Positions 52,882 through 60,728 of a DNA stretch of 64,000 nucleotides are shown here, piece by piece. The stretch's first letter is position 1. Each line of letters begins with the position of its first letter. The stretch lies in the NCBI GenBank assembly GCA_964252015.1, contig CAXULW010000019.1:1-64000 (forward strand), read 5' to 3'. The notes beneath the pieces were generated by a model that saw only the letters and a program-made list of their open reading frames with translations, was not told the DNA's origin and ran no database searches. Origin of the DNA: CAXSBR01 sp964252015 (GTDB lineage Bacteria; Actinomycetota; Actinomycetes; Mycobacteriales; Jatrophihabitantaceae). The position numbers and the translations under genes are program-made.

Positions 52882-53451
52882 ATGGCCGTCAGCTTGCGCG
52901 GGATGGGCGCGTTCCTCGGCCTGGTCGAGGACGAGGACCAGTACCGAGACCAGTACGGCGAGGTGGAGACCTACGAGACCGAGCCCGCCCGGGCCGGCCG
53001 TACCGACGCCCGCAATATCGATGCCCGCAGCGACGCCCGCAGCCAGGAGGCCAGCCGCGCCCCGGTGCGCGCCCGCGAGGCCTACGCCCGCCCGGCCGAG
53101 GCCGCCCCGGTGGCCCGGGAATGGGTCGAGCAGGAGACCTACGCGGCCGACTACTACGAGCCCGAGCAGCCGCCCTACCGCATCACCACGCTGCATCCCC
53201 GCACGTACAACGAGGCGGTCACCATCGGCGAGCACTTCCGCGCCGGTACGCCGGTGATCATGAACCTGAGCGAGATGGCCGACTCGGACGCCAAGCGCCT
53301 GGTCGATTTCGCCGCCGGCCTGACCTTCGGCCTGCACGGGCGGGTGGAACGGGTGACGTCGAAGGTGTTCCTGCTCAGCCCGCAGAACGTCACGGTCACC
53401 GCGCAGGACAAGGCGCGCATCGCCGAGAACGGGTTCTTCAACCAGAGCTGA
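52882..53451 (+). CDS. sepF: Cell division protein SepF
   Basis: Membrane tether of FtsZ in actinobacteria. The 189-aa protein begins MAVSLRGMGAFLGLVEDEDQY, has a variable Ala/Arg/Asp linker and a C-terminal SepF domain (ITTLHPRTYNEAVTIGEHFRAGTPVIMNLSEM, DAKRLVDFAAGLTFGLHGRVERVTSKVFLLSP). GGAGG eight bases before ATG 52882 decides the start over an in-frame ATG five codons earlier. Confidence 0.96.
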   Translation: MAVSLRGMGAFLGLVEDEDQYRDQYGEVETYETEPARAGRTDARNIDARSDARSQEASRAPVRAREAYARPAEAAPVAREWVEQETYAADYYEPEQPPYRITTLHPRTYNEAVTIGEHFRAGTPVIMNLSEMADSDAKRLVDFAAGLTFGLHGRVERVTSKVFLLSPQNVTVTAQDKARIAENGFFNQS

Positions 53452-53520
53452 CGCGCCTACGTGCGTGCCGGCCCGAGCGGGCGGGTGGGTACAGCCGCCC
53501 CGTTCGGGCATGATGAAGGC

Positions 53521-53811
53521 GTGAGTTCCGCGTTCGCCATCGCCGCCTTGCTGCTCCTGGTGTTCTATCTGCTCCTGCTGGCCCGGGTCGTGCTGGACGT
53601 CACCCGCTCCTTCGCCCGCTCGTGGCGCCCGGCCGGACCCGCCGCGGTCGGCCTGGAACTGATGTATTCGAGCACGGACGCCCCGGTGAAGACGTTGCGC
53701 CGGTTGATCCCACCGTTGCGCATCTTCGGCATCAGCCTCGACCTGTCCGTCTGGCTGTTGTTACTGGCCACCTGGGTGCTCCGTGATGTGTGCCTGCGCC
53801 TGGTCTATTGA
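53521..53811 (+). CDS. yggT: YggT-family membrane protein
   Basis: A 96-aa protein with two membrane helices (AIAALLLLVFYLLLLARVVLDV and FGISLDLSVWLLLLATWVLRDVCL) separated by the conserved loop DAPVKTLRRLIPPLRI. YggT proteins always accompany SepF and DivIVA in actinobacteria; a role at the division site is likely but not defined. The GTG at 53521 begins the first helix, with CATGAT six bases before it. Confidence 0.93.
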   Translation: MSSAFAIAALLLLVFYLLLLARVVLDVTRSFARSWRPAGPAAVGLELMYSSTDAPVKTLRRLIPPLRIFGISLDLSVWLLLLATWVLRDVCLRLVY

Positions 53812-53946
53812 CCCGGCCGGTCTCACATCGCCGGCGTCGGCCCGGATGTTGCCGCTGCTTTACTTAGCTGGACCCACTGCGAAACCAACTGTCCTGATGC
53901 CGGTCAATTGATCCCGGCGCCCCCGCGAGCGAAGAGGTGACAGCAC

Positions 53947-54822
53947 ATGCAGCCGACATCGACCGACGATGCCAGCGCCCCGAAGAAGACCTTGACCCCG
54001 GCTGAGGTGCACAACGTCGCGTTCAAGAAACCGCCGATCGGCAAGCGCGGGTACGACGAGGAAGAGGTCGACTACTTCCTCGACGTGGTCGAAACGGAGC
54101 TGTCGCGCCTGATCGAGGAGAACCAGCGGCTGCAGAACAGCTCGTCGCCGCAGCCGTTCGACGAGGCCCAGCTGGCCCTGGCCGCCGACCAAGCCGTCGT
54201 CGCGGAGAACCAGCGATTGAACGAGGCGCTGCAGGCGCTCCAGCACGAGCACAGCCAGCTCGGTGAGAACCACAGCCGGCTGCAGGAGGCGCTCCAGTCC
54301 GCCGAGCAGCGCGCCCAGGACGCGCAGCCCGAGGCCGAGCTCGCCCGGACTCAGGCCGGCAGCCCCGACGGCGCCACCGGCGAGCCGGCCGACCATAACC
54401 AGCAGGCGGTCAAGGTGCTCGTCCTGGCCCAGCAGACGGCCGATCAGCACCTGGCCAACGCTCAGAGCGAGGCCGAAGCCACCACGCGCGAGGCTCGGGC
54501 CGCGGCGGATGAGCTGCACGAGCAGAGCACGGCCGAGGCCCAGCGCCTCATCGACGAGGCCCAGGCCCGGGCCGATCAGCTGCAGCGGGAGAGCGAGGAG
54601 AAGGCGGCCAAGACGGTCAGCGACGCCGAGGCCAACGCCACGTCGGTGCAGGACGCGCTCGAAGGACGCAAGAGCGCCCTGGAGAAGCGCCTCACCGAGC
54701 TGGGCACGTTCGAACGCGAGTACCGCTCGCGGCTGAAGAGCTACCTGGAGTCCCAGCTGCGCGAACTGCACCTGGGCGACGCGGACAGCGAGGAATCCGT
54801 CGCACCCCCCACGGCGAAGTAG
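53947..54822 (+). CDS. divIVA: Polar growth scaffold DivIVA (Wag31)
   Basis: The 291-aa coiled-coil protein has the N-terminal membrane-binding domain LTPAEVHNVAFKKPPIGKRGYDEEEVDYFLDVVETEL followed by long coiled coils (about 60-120 and 150-275) broken by a Gly/Pro/Asp-rich linker. It marks curved membrane at poles and septa and directs wall synthesis. A preceding extension of 15 residues is short. AGGTGA lies about ten bases before ATG 53947. It is the last gene of the dcw run and faces ileS. Confidence 0.95.
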   Translation: MQPTSTDDASAPKKTLTPAEVHNVAFKKPPIGKRGYDEEEVDYFLDVVETELSRLIEENQRLQNSSSPQPFDEAQLALAADQAVVAENQRLNEALQALQHEHSQLGENHSRLQEALQSAEQRAQDAQPEAELARTQAGSPDGATGEPADHNQQAVKVLVLAQQTADQHLANAQSEAEATTREARAAADELHEQSTAEAQRLIDEAQARADQLQRESEEKAAKTVSDAEANATSVQDALEGRKSALEKRLTELGTFEREYRSRLKSYLESQLRELHLGDADSEESVAPPTAK

Positions 54823-54846
54823 CACCGCGCACCGCGCATCACATCG

Positions 54847-54896
54847 ACGAGAACGGGCCGGCCCGGGTGGAAACACCCAGGCCGGCCCGTTCTCGT
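54847..54896. terminator. Bidirectional hairpin between divIVA and ileS
   Basis: A 16-bp perfect stem (CGAGAACGGGCCGGCC at 54848-54863 with its complement at 54880-54895), one mismatch, five more pairs and a GAAA tetraloop (54870-54873 as GAAA). It lies between two converging stop codons. There is no T-tract, as is common for actinobacterial terminators. Confidence 0.8.
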
Positions 54897-54912
54897 GGGG
54901 TCTACTGGCGCC

Positions 54913-57900
54913 TCATAGCTGCTTCCCCCCTTGGGCGCAGCGCAGCCAGAGGATGAGGCCCAGCTCGGCGTCGATGGCCACGGCCCAGCCGTCCGGTGTG
55001 GCGCTGACCCCGGGCGGGATGACGCCTTCCACGTCCACTTCCGGGGCGTCGGCCGGCCGTCCGTGCGTGAACGTGGTGGCCAGGACCTCGGCCGCGATCT
55101 CGTCGGCGTGCGCGGTGATGGCCTCGGCCGGATCGGCCGCGCCGCCGACCTGCCAGTGCAGCTCGATGCGGTCGGAGACGTCGAAACCCGCGTTCTTGCG
55201 GGCCTCCTGGATGTCGCGGACGATCTCGCGCACCAGCCCGCGGCGGCGCAGGTCGACGGTCAGTTCCAGGTCCAGCGCCACCGTCTCGGCGCCGTCGCTG
55301 GCCACCGTCCAGCCGGCCGACGGGCTCTGGTTGACGATGATCTCCGCGGCGCTGAGCTGAACGGGCGACCCGTCGAGCACGACCTCCACCGGCTGGTCGA
55401 CGTGCAGGGCGTGCGCGACGACGGCCGGGTCAACCCGCAGCAAGGCGGCGGCGACGTCCTTGGTCCGGTTGCCGAAGCGCCGGCCCAGCGTGCGGAAGTT
55501 GGGCTTCACCGTCACCGTGATGATCTCGTCGGCGTCGTGCAGGCTCTCCAGCGCGACCACGTTGAGCTCGTCGGCCACCTCGCGGCGCAGCGCCTCGGGC
55601 ACCGCGTCCCAGCCCGGCGCGGAGACCAGCGCCCGGGCCAACGGCTGGCGGGTCTTGACCCCGGATTCGGCCCGGGCCGCGCGGCCCAGCTCGACCAGAC
55701 GGCGGACGAGCTCCATGTCCCGGAACAGCTGGACCGAGCCGGGGGACGACACGCTCGGAGTCGGCCACGACGCCAGGTGCACCGACCCGGGCTCGTCGAA
55801 CGGGACGAACAGGCCGCGCCACACGGTTTCGGTGATGAACGGCACCAGCGGGGCCAGCAGCAGTGTCAACGCGCGCAGGCAGTCGTGCAGCGTCTGCAGC
55901 GCCGCGGGATCGCCCTCCCAGAACCGGCGGCGTGACCGCCGGATGTACCAGTTGCTCAGGTCGTCGACATACGTCGACAGCAACGTCCCCGTGGTCGCCG
56001 TGTCGAACGCGTTCATCGCGTCGGTGACGGCCGCGATCGTCTGGTTGGTCCGCTCCCGCGCCCAGACGTCCAGGGCCGCGTCCGACGCAACGCTCGACTT
56101 CAAGGCGGCCGAGCCGGCTTCCGGCGACCAGCCGGCCGCACGGGCGTACAGGCTCTGGAACGACGCCACCGACCAGTACGTGCGCAGCACCTTCGACGCG
56201 ATCTCGTCGAGGATCTTGTGCCCGATCCGCCGCGGGGCCCACGGCGACCCGCTCGCCAGCATGAACCAGCGCAGCGCATCGGCGCCATGCTGGTCCATCA
56301 ACGGCATGGGCAGCAGGATGTTGCCCAGGTGCTTGCTCATCTTGCGTCCGTCCTCGGCCACTATGTGGCCCAGGCAGAGCACGGTCTTGTACGAGCTGCG
56401 GTCGAACACCAGCGTGCCGATGGCCATCAGCGTGTAGAACCAGCCGCGGGTCTGGTCGATCGCTTCGCAGATGAAGTCGGCCGGGTAGCTCTCGTCGAAC
56501 CGGTCGGCGTTGCGGTGCGGGGCGCCGAACTGGGCGAACGGCATCGAGCCCGAGTCGAACCAGGCGTCGATCACCTGCGGCACCCGCCGGTACGTGCCGG
56601 CCTCGCCGGCGACGGTGAACGTGACGTCGTCGACGAACGGGCGGTGCGGGTCGAGCGCGGACAGGTCCGAGCCGGTCAGCCGGCCCAACTCGCTCAGCGA
56701 GCCGACGCAGACGATCTTCGACTCGTCGGCGTCGTTGCGCCAGACCGGCAGCGGGGTGCCCCAGTACCGGTCGCGCGACAGGGCCCAGTCGATGTTGTTC
56801 TCGAGCCAGTCGCCGTACCGGCCGTGCTTGATCGTGTTCGGGTACCAGTTCGTGCGTTCGTTCTCGCGCAACAAGGCGTCCCGCCGCGCCGTGGTGCGCA
56901 CGTACCAGGACGGCAGGGCGAAGTACATCAGCGGGGTGTGGCAGCGCCAGCAGTGCGGGTAGGCGTGCGCGTACGGGACGTGGCGCCAGAGCAGCCCGCG
57001 GGCCTTCAGGTCGGCGACCAGGGTCTCGTCGGCGTCCTTGAAGAACGCCCCGCCCACCAATGGCACGCCGTCGTCGAAATGGCCGTTGCGCGCGATCGGG
57101 TTGATCACCGGCATGCCGTAGGCACGGGTCACGATCAGGTCGTCGGCGCCGAAAGCAGGTGCCTGGTGCACCAGGCCGGTGCCGTCGGTGACGGTGACGT
57201 AGTCGGCCAGCACCACGTAGTTGACCAGGGCCGGGTCGTCGCCGACCGAGACCACGTCGAAGGGACGCCGGTAGGTCCACCGCTCCAGCTCGCGGCCGGG
57301 GTAGCTGGCCAGCACCTCGGCGTCGTCGCCCACGGCGTGGGCGACCAGGTCGCGGGCGACCACGACGACATCGCCGGCCGGGGTGCGGGCGACGACGTAC
57401 TCGACCTCGGCGTTGACCGCGACGGCCACGTTGGAGACGAGCGTCCACGGCGTCGTCGTCCAGATGAGGAGATCGGCCTGACCGGCCCATGGACCCGACG
57501 TCAGCGGGAACCGCACGTACACCGACGGGTCGACCACGTCCTCGTAGCCCTGGGCCACCTCGTGGTCGGACAGGCCGGTGCCGCAGCGCGGGCAGTACGG
57601 GGAGACGCGGTAGTCCTCCACCAGCAGGCCCTGGTCGAAGATCTGCTTCAGCGCCCACCACACGCTCTCGACGTAGGCCGGGTCCATCGTCCGGTACGGA
57701 TGCGCGTAGTCGGCCCAGTAGCCCATGCGCTCGCTCATGGCCTCGAACTCGCCGACGTTGCGCAACACCGACTCGCGGCACTTGGCGTTGAACGCGGCGA
57801 TCCCGTAGGCCTCGATGTCGGGCTTGCCGGTGAACCCGAGCTCGCGCTCCACGGCCAGTTCGACCGGCAGGCCGTGGCAGTCCCAGCCGGCCATCCGGGC

Positions 57901-58272
57901 CACATGGTGACCGTTCATGGTCTTGAACCGCGGGAACACGTCCTTGAACACCCGGGCTTCGACGTGGTGGGTGCCGGGCACGCCGTTGGCCGTCGGCGGG
58001 CCCTCGTAGAAGGTCCACGCCGGGCCGCCCTCGGTGGCGGCCAGGCTGCGCTGGAACACGTCGTGCTCCTGCCAGAACCCGATCACCGCGCGGTCGTTGG
58101 CGGGCAGGTCGATGTGCGGGGCCAGCGCCCGGTAGCGCGGCGGCACGTCCCCGGCCGCAGCAGGGAGGCAGTCCACGGCGGGGTCGGTGTGGGACGTATC
58201 TGTGTGGGACGTATCGGTCCTGGACGTATAGGTGTTGGACGTATCGGTGTTGGACGTATCGGTGCTGGACAT
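54913..58272 (-). CDS. ileS: Isoleucyl-tRNA synthetase
   Basis: The 1119-aa class I synthetase has the HIGH-type motif in GVPGTHHVEARVFKD, GWDCHGLPVELAVE, the editing domain and KMSKHLGN. The sequence type looks like the eukaryote-like IleS branch used by mycobacteria. Before the core lie six pentapeptide repeats (NTDTS/HTDTS) absent from the family. GAGGAGA about ten bases before ATG 58272 is the ribosome site and lies within the T-box leader that should regulate it. It converges on divIVA. Confidence 0.96.
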   Translation of the reverse strand: MSSTDTSNTDTSNTYTSRTDTSHTDTSHTDPAVDCLPAAAGDVPPRYRALAPHIDLPANDRAVIGFWQEHDVFQRSLAATEGGPAWTFYEGPPTANGVPGTHHVEARVFKDVFPRFKTMNGHHVARMAGWDCHGLPVELAVERELGFTGKPDIEAYGIAAFNAKCRESVLRNVGEFEAMSERMGYWADYAHPYRTMDPAYVESVWWALKQIFDQGLLVEDYRVSPYCPRCGTGLSDHEVAQGYEDVVDPSVYVRFPLTSGPWAGQADLLIWTTTPWTLVSNVAVAVNAEVEYVVARTPAGDVVVVARDLVAHAVGDDAEVLASYPGRELERWTYRRPFDVVSVGDDPALVNYVVLADYVTVTDGTGLVHQAPAFGADDLIVTRAYGMPVINPIARNGHFDDGVPLVGGAFFKDADETLVADLKARGLLWRHVPYAHAYPHCWRCHTPLMYFALPSWYVRTTARRDALLRENERTNWYPNTIKHGRYGDWLENNIDWALSRDRYWGTPLPVWRNDADESKIVCVGSLSELGRLTGSDLSALDPHRPFVDDVTFTVAGEAGTYRRVPQVIDAWFDSGSMPFAQFGAPHRNADRFDESYPADFICEAIDQTRGWFYTLMAIGTLVFDRSSYKTVLCLGHIVAEDGRKMSKHLGNILLPMPLMDQHGADALRWFMLASGSPWAPRRIGHKILDEIASKVLRTYWSVASFQSLYARAAGWSPEAGSAALKSSVASDAALDVWARERTNQTIAAVTDAMNAFDTATTGTLLSTYVDDLSNWYIRRSRRRFWEGDPAALQTLHDCLRALTLLLAPLVPFITETVWRGLFVPFDEPGSVHLASWPTPSVSSPGSVQLFRDMELVRRLVELGRAARAESGVKTRQPLARALVSAPGWDAVPEALRREVADELNVVALESLHDADEIITVTVKPNFRTLGRRFGNRTKDVAAALLRVDPAVVAHALHVDQPVEVVLDGSPVQLSAAEIIVNQSPSAGWTVASDGAETVALDLELTVDLRRRGLVREIVRDIQEARKNAGFDVSDRIELHWQVGGAADPAEAITAHADEIAAEVLATTFTHGRPADAPEVDVEGVIPPGVSATPDGWAVAIDAELGLILWLRCAQGGKQL
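58183..58266 (-). repeat. 15-bp in-frame repeats at the ileS 5-prime end
   Basis: Units encode STDTS, NTDTS, NTYTS, RTDTS, HTDTS and HTD. They directly follow the start codon and lie outside the conserved synthetase. Confidence 0.9.
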
Positions 58273-58544
58273 CGGTGCGACGGTCTCCTCGAGTGGGCAG
58301 GTCGATCGAGGGACGACCCGCCACCGCGAACCGGTGAGGTTCGCGTGCGGACCGCGGTACCACCCTCGTTGACGCGGCGGTCGGATCCGCAGCGCCCACT
58401 CTGGTCAAACGGTCGAACGTGCTCGAAGGTGATGTCCGCGCAGCGATCGTGACCCCGGGCTCACACCATCCCCGGTTCGCTCGCGTCCGTGTCGCGGCGG
58501 CGCGTCCTCGTCAACGCCATTGGTACGGACCTGGGTCCGCGCCG
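58273..58544 (-). ncRNA. T-box leader of ileS
   Basis: The minus strand contains AGGGTGGTACCGCGGT (58366-58351), the T-box consensus that pairs with the uncharged tRNA acceptor end. Upstream, GGACATCACC carries an ATC isoleucine specifier (58433-58431), and CCGGGGATGGTGTGAGCCCGG is typical of actinobacterial ileS leaders. Downstream, CCTCG (58300s) can pair with the CGAGGAG ribosome site, so control is probably on translation start: uncharged tRNA-Ile frees the ribosome site. TATCAT at 58556-58551 is a fitting -10 box. Exact stem limits are my estimate. From 58557 to the next start at 58731 I see nothing else. Confidence 0.9.
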
Positions 58545-58730
58545 ACACCCATGATATGACCGCCGTGGCGTGGCCACGACCGGCTTTACCGGGTGCGGTC
58601 GCGGTCCCCCCACGAGCCCGCCGCGTCGACTACGTTGACACGCGACGCCGGTACGCGGGCGAAGATTGTCCGATTAGGGAATGACCCGCGACGGCCACCT
58701 TTCAGCAACGTCTCCGCTCGGAGGTCACCT

Positions 58731-59390
58731 GTGGTCCGATCCACCCCTGTCGGCAGCGCCGGAAGCAGCGCCGCCACGTCGACGGCCGCCACGTCGACGG
58801 CCGCCGCGTCGACGGCCAAGGCCCCGGCCGCCAAGATCGCCGCCAAGAAGGCCCCAGCCAAATCGGCCGCAGCAACGCCATCGGCCAAAGCGGCAACCAA
58901 AGCCCCGGCCAGAGCGGCAACGAAAGCCCCGGCCACGGCTTCAGCCACGGTCGCCACCAAGGCGTCCACCAAGGCCCCGGCCAAGGCCCGCGCCGAAGCC
59001 GACGCACCGGCGGGCGGGGCCGGCACCGAGTGGACCGCGGCCGAATTGAAGGCGGTCCGGGCCGAGCTGTCCGTGGGAATCGTGGCCATGCAGGCGGAGT
59101 ACGAGAAGTCGCTGGCGGATCTGGACGAGCTCCAACAGGCCGGCACCGACGGCGCCGGCGACGACCAGGCCGACGCGGGCAGCAAGACCTTCGACCGCGA
59201 GCAGGAACTGTCCATCGCGGCCAACCGTTTCGACCTGATGTCCCAGATGATGCACGCGGTCGAGCGCATCGACCATGGCACCTACGGCTACTGCGAGGTG
59301 TGTGGCAACCCCATCCCGCGCATACGCCTGCAGGCCTTCCCGATGGCGACGCTCGACGTCGCCTGCAAACAACGCGAGGAACGTCGCTGA
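58731..59390 (+). CDS. TraR/DksA-type protein with histone-H1-like N-terminus and degenerate zinc finger
   Basis: The 219-aa protein starts with about 100 residues rich in Ala, Thr, Lys and Pro (KAPAKSAAATPSAKAATKAPARAATKAP), like an H1 tail, then a helical hairpin (AELSVGIVAMQAEYEKSLADLDELQQ...ELSIAANRFDLMSQMMHAVERI) and the TraR/DksA finger GYCEVCGNPIPRIRLQAFPMATLDVACKQREERR. Relatives read CVEC at the end; here it is DVAC, so only three of four zinc cysteines remain. GTG 58731 has GGAGG six bases upstream. In actinobacteria the family sits between ileS and lspA/rluD. Confidence 0.88.
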   Translation: MVRSTPVGSAGSSAATSTAATSTAAASTAKAPAAKIAAKKAPAKSAAATPSAKAATKAPARAATKAPATASATVATKASTKAPAKARAEADAPAGGAGTEWTAAELKAVRAELSVGIVAMQAEYEKSLADLDELQQAGTDGAGDDQADAGSKTFDREQELSIAANRFDLMSQMMHAVERIDHGTYGYCEVCGNPIPRIRLQAFPMATLDVACKQREERR

Positions 59391-59584
59391 CCCTGCACCC
59401 CGCCGGCCCCGCCGGCCGCCGTCGCTGCGCTCCTCGCTCGCTGGCGCTCGCTGCGATGCTCACGCCGGCGGCCGGCTCATGACCGCCACCCCGCCCTCGC
59501 TCCTGACCACCCGCGGGGTCGAGATCGACGGTCGCCGGACGCGCCCCGAATCGCCGCCGGTCACGATCGGACGATGATCAGACG
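59391..59584. other. Gap where lspA is expected
   Basis: In many actinobacteria lspA lies between the TraR/DksA gene and rluD. These 194 bases hold no lspA remnant that I can read. They contain GC-rich repeats of CTCGCT/CGCTGCG type and the 13-mer CTGCGATGCTCAC, which also occurs at 20528-20540 downstream of the zinc-ribbon gene. Confidence 0.5.
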
Positions 59585-60544
59585 ATGACGCAACCGCCCG
59601 CCTCCGGGCAGCGGCGTTCGATGCCACTGCCCGACGGGCTGGACGGGCTCCGCCTCGACGTGGCGCTCAGCCGCCTGTTCGGCTTCTCCCGCACGACCGC
59701 CGCCGGGCTGATCGATCGGGGTTCGGTGCGCGTCGACGACCGTCCGGCCGGACGCTCGGACCGGGTGGTGGGCGGCGGCTGGCTCGAGGTGGAGTTGCCC
59801 GCGCCGCCGGTGCCGGCCGAGCCACGTCCCCTCGACGGCCGTGACGGTCTGGCCGGGCTCAAGGTCCTCTACAACGACGCCGACATCGTGGTGATCGACA
59901 AACCGGTCGGCGTCGCGGTCCACGCGAGTCCGGGCTGGACCGGTCCGACCGTCACCGGTGCCCTGGCCGCCCGCGGCGTGCGGCTGTCCGATTCCGGGCC
60001 GGCCGAGCGGCAGGGTGTCGTGCACCGCTTGGACGTGGGTACCTCCGGGGTGCTCGTCCTTGCGGCCAGCGACCGGGCATACACCGTGCTCAAGCGGGCG
60101 TTCAAGGACCGCACGGTGGACAAGCGGTACGCCGCGCTGGTCCAGGGCCATCCGGATCCCAGCTCGGGCACGATCGACGCCCCGATCGGGCGTCACCCCG
60201 GCGCCGACTACAAGTTCGCGGTCACCTCCGACGGGCGGCCCAGCGTGACTCATTACGAGACGGTCGAGGCGTTCCCGGCCGTATCGCTGCTCGATGTCCA
60301 CCTCGAGACGGGGCGCACTCATCAGATCCGGGTGCACATGGCCGCGCTGCGCCACCCGTGCGCCGGCGACCTCACCTACGGCGGCGACCCGGCCTTGGCG
60401 CAACGGCTCGGTCTGACCAGGCAGTGGCTGCACGCGCGTCAGCTCGGTTTTCGCCACCCGGGCACAGGGGTGGACGTCTCGTTCACCTCGCCGTTCCCGG
60501 CCGATCTCGAACACGCGCTTGCGGTGGCCCGCAGCTGGACCTGA
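59585..60544 (+). CDS. rluD: RluD-type 23S rRNA pseudouridine synthase
   Basis: The 319-aa enzyme has an N-terminal S4 RNA-binding domain (RLDVALSRLFGFSRTTAAGLIDRGSVRVD) and the RluA-family catalytic core: VVIDKPVGVAVHAS, catalytic Asp in HRLDVGTSGVLVLA, KRYAALVQG and ETGRTHQIRVHMAALRHP. It probably modifies helix 69 of 23S rRNA, by family analogy. GATGAT six bases before the ATG is a possible leaderless promoter. Confidence 0.92.
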   Translation: MTQPPASGQRRSMPLPDGLDGLRLDVALSRLFGFSRTTAAGLIDRGSVRVDDRPAGRSDRVVGGGWLEVELPAPPVPAEPRPLDGRDGLAGLKVLYNDADIVVIDKPVGVAVHASPGWTGPTVTGALAARGVRLSDSGPAERQGVVHRLDVGTSGVLVLAASDRAYTVLKRAFKDRTVDKRYAALVQGHPDPSSGTIDAPIGRHPGADYKFAVTSDGRPSVTHYETVEAFPAVSLLDVHLETGRTHQIRVHMAALRHPCAGDLTYGGDPALAQRLGLTRQWLHARQLGFRHPGTGVDVSFTSPFPADLEHALAVARSWT

Positions 60545-60728
60545 CCGCTGCTGGGAGAGAGGGTGCTTCACCTTGACATCGGAAGGTGCGGCCCCCAAGA
60601 TCAAACCGCGCCAGCCCCTCGGCCTGATTCTTCAAGAACTCCTACCCGTCCAGGGTGGTTTCGTCGTGCCCGGAAGCGGTCCGGTCGGCGCGTTCGCACG
60701 TCCGTGCCGTTCCGTTCGGAGGTAGTTC

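Noticed and set aside
54931..55935. 334-aa plus-strand frame
   Set aside because: Shadow of ileS with no motif; the real convergent gene order needs no further gene here.
56218..58452. 744-aa open frame on the plus strand
   Set aside because: Antisense to ileS and its T-box leader; residue composition is that of a shadow frame.
60545..60728. Possible c-di-AMP riboswitch before the secreted peptidase
   Set aside because: Secreted wall enzymes in actinobacteria often have one, but I could not find its conserved segments in this gap.
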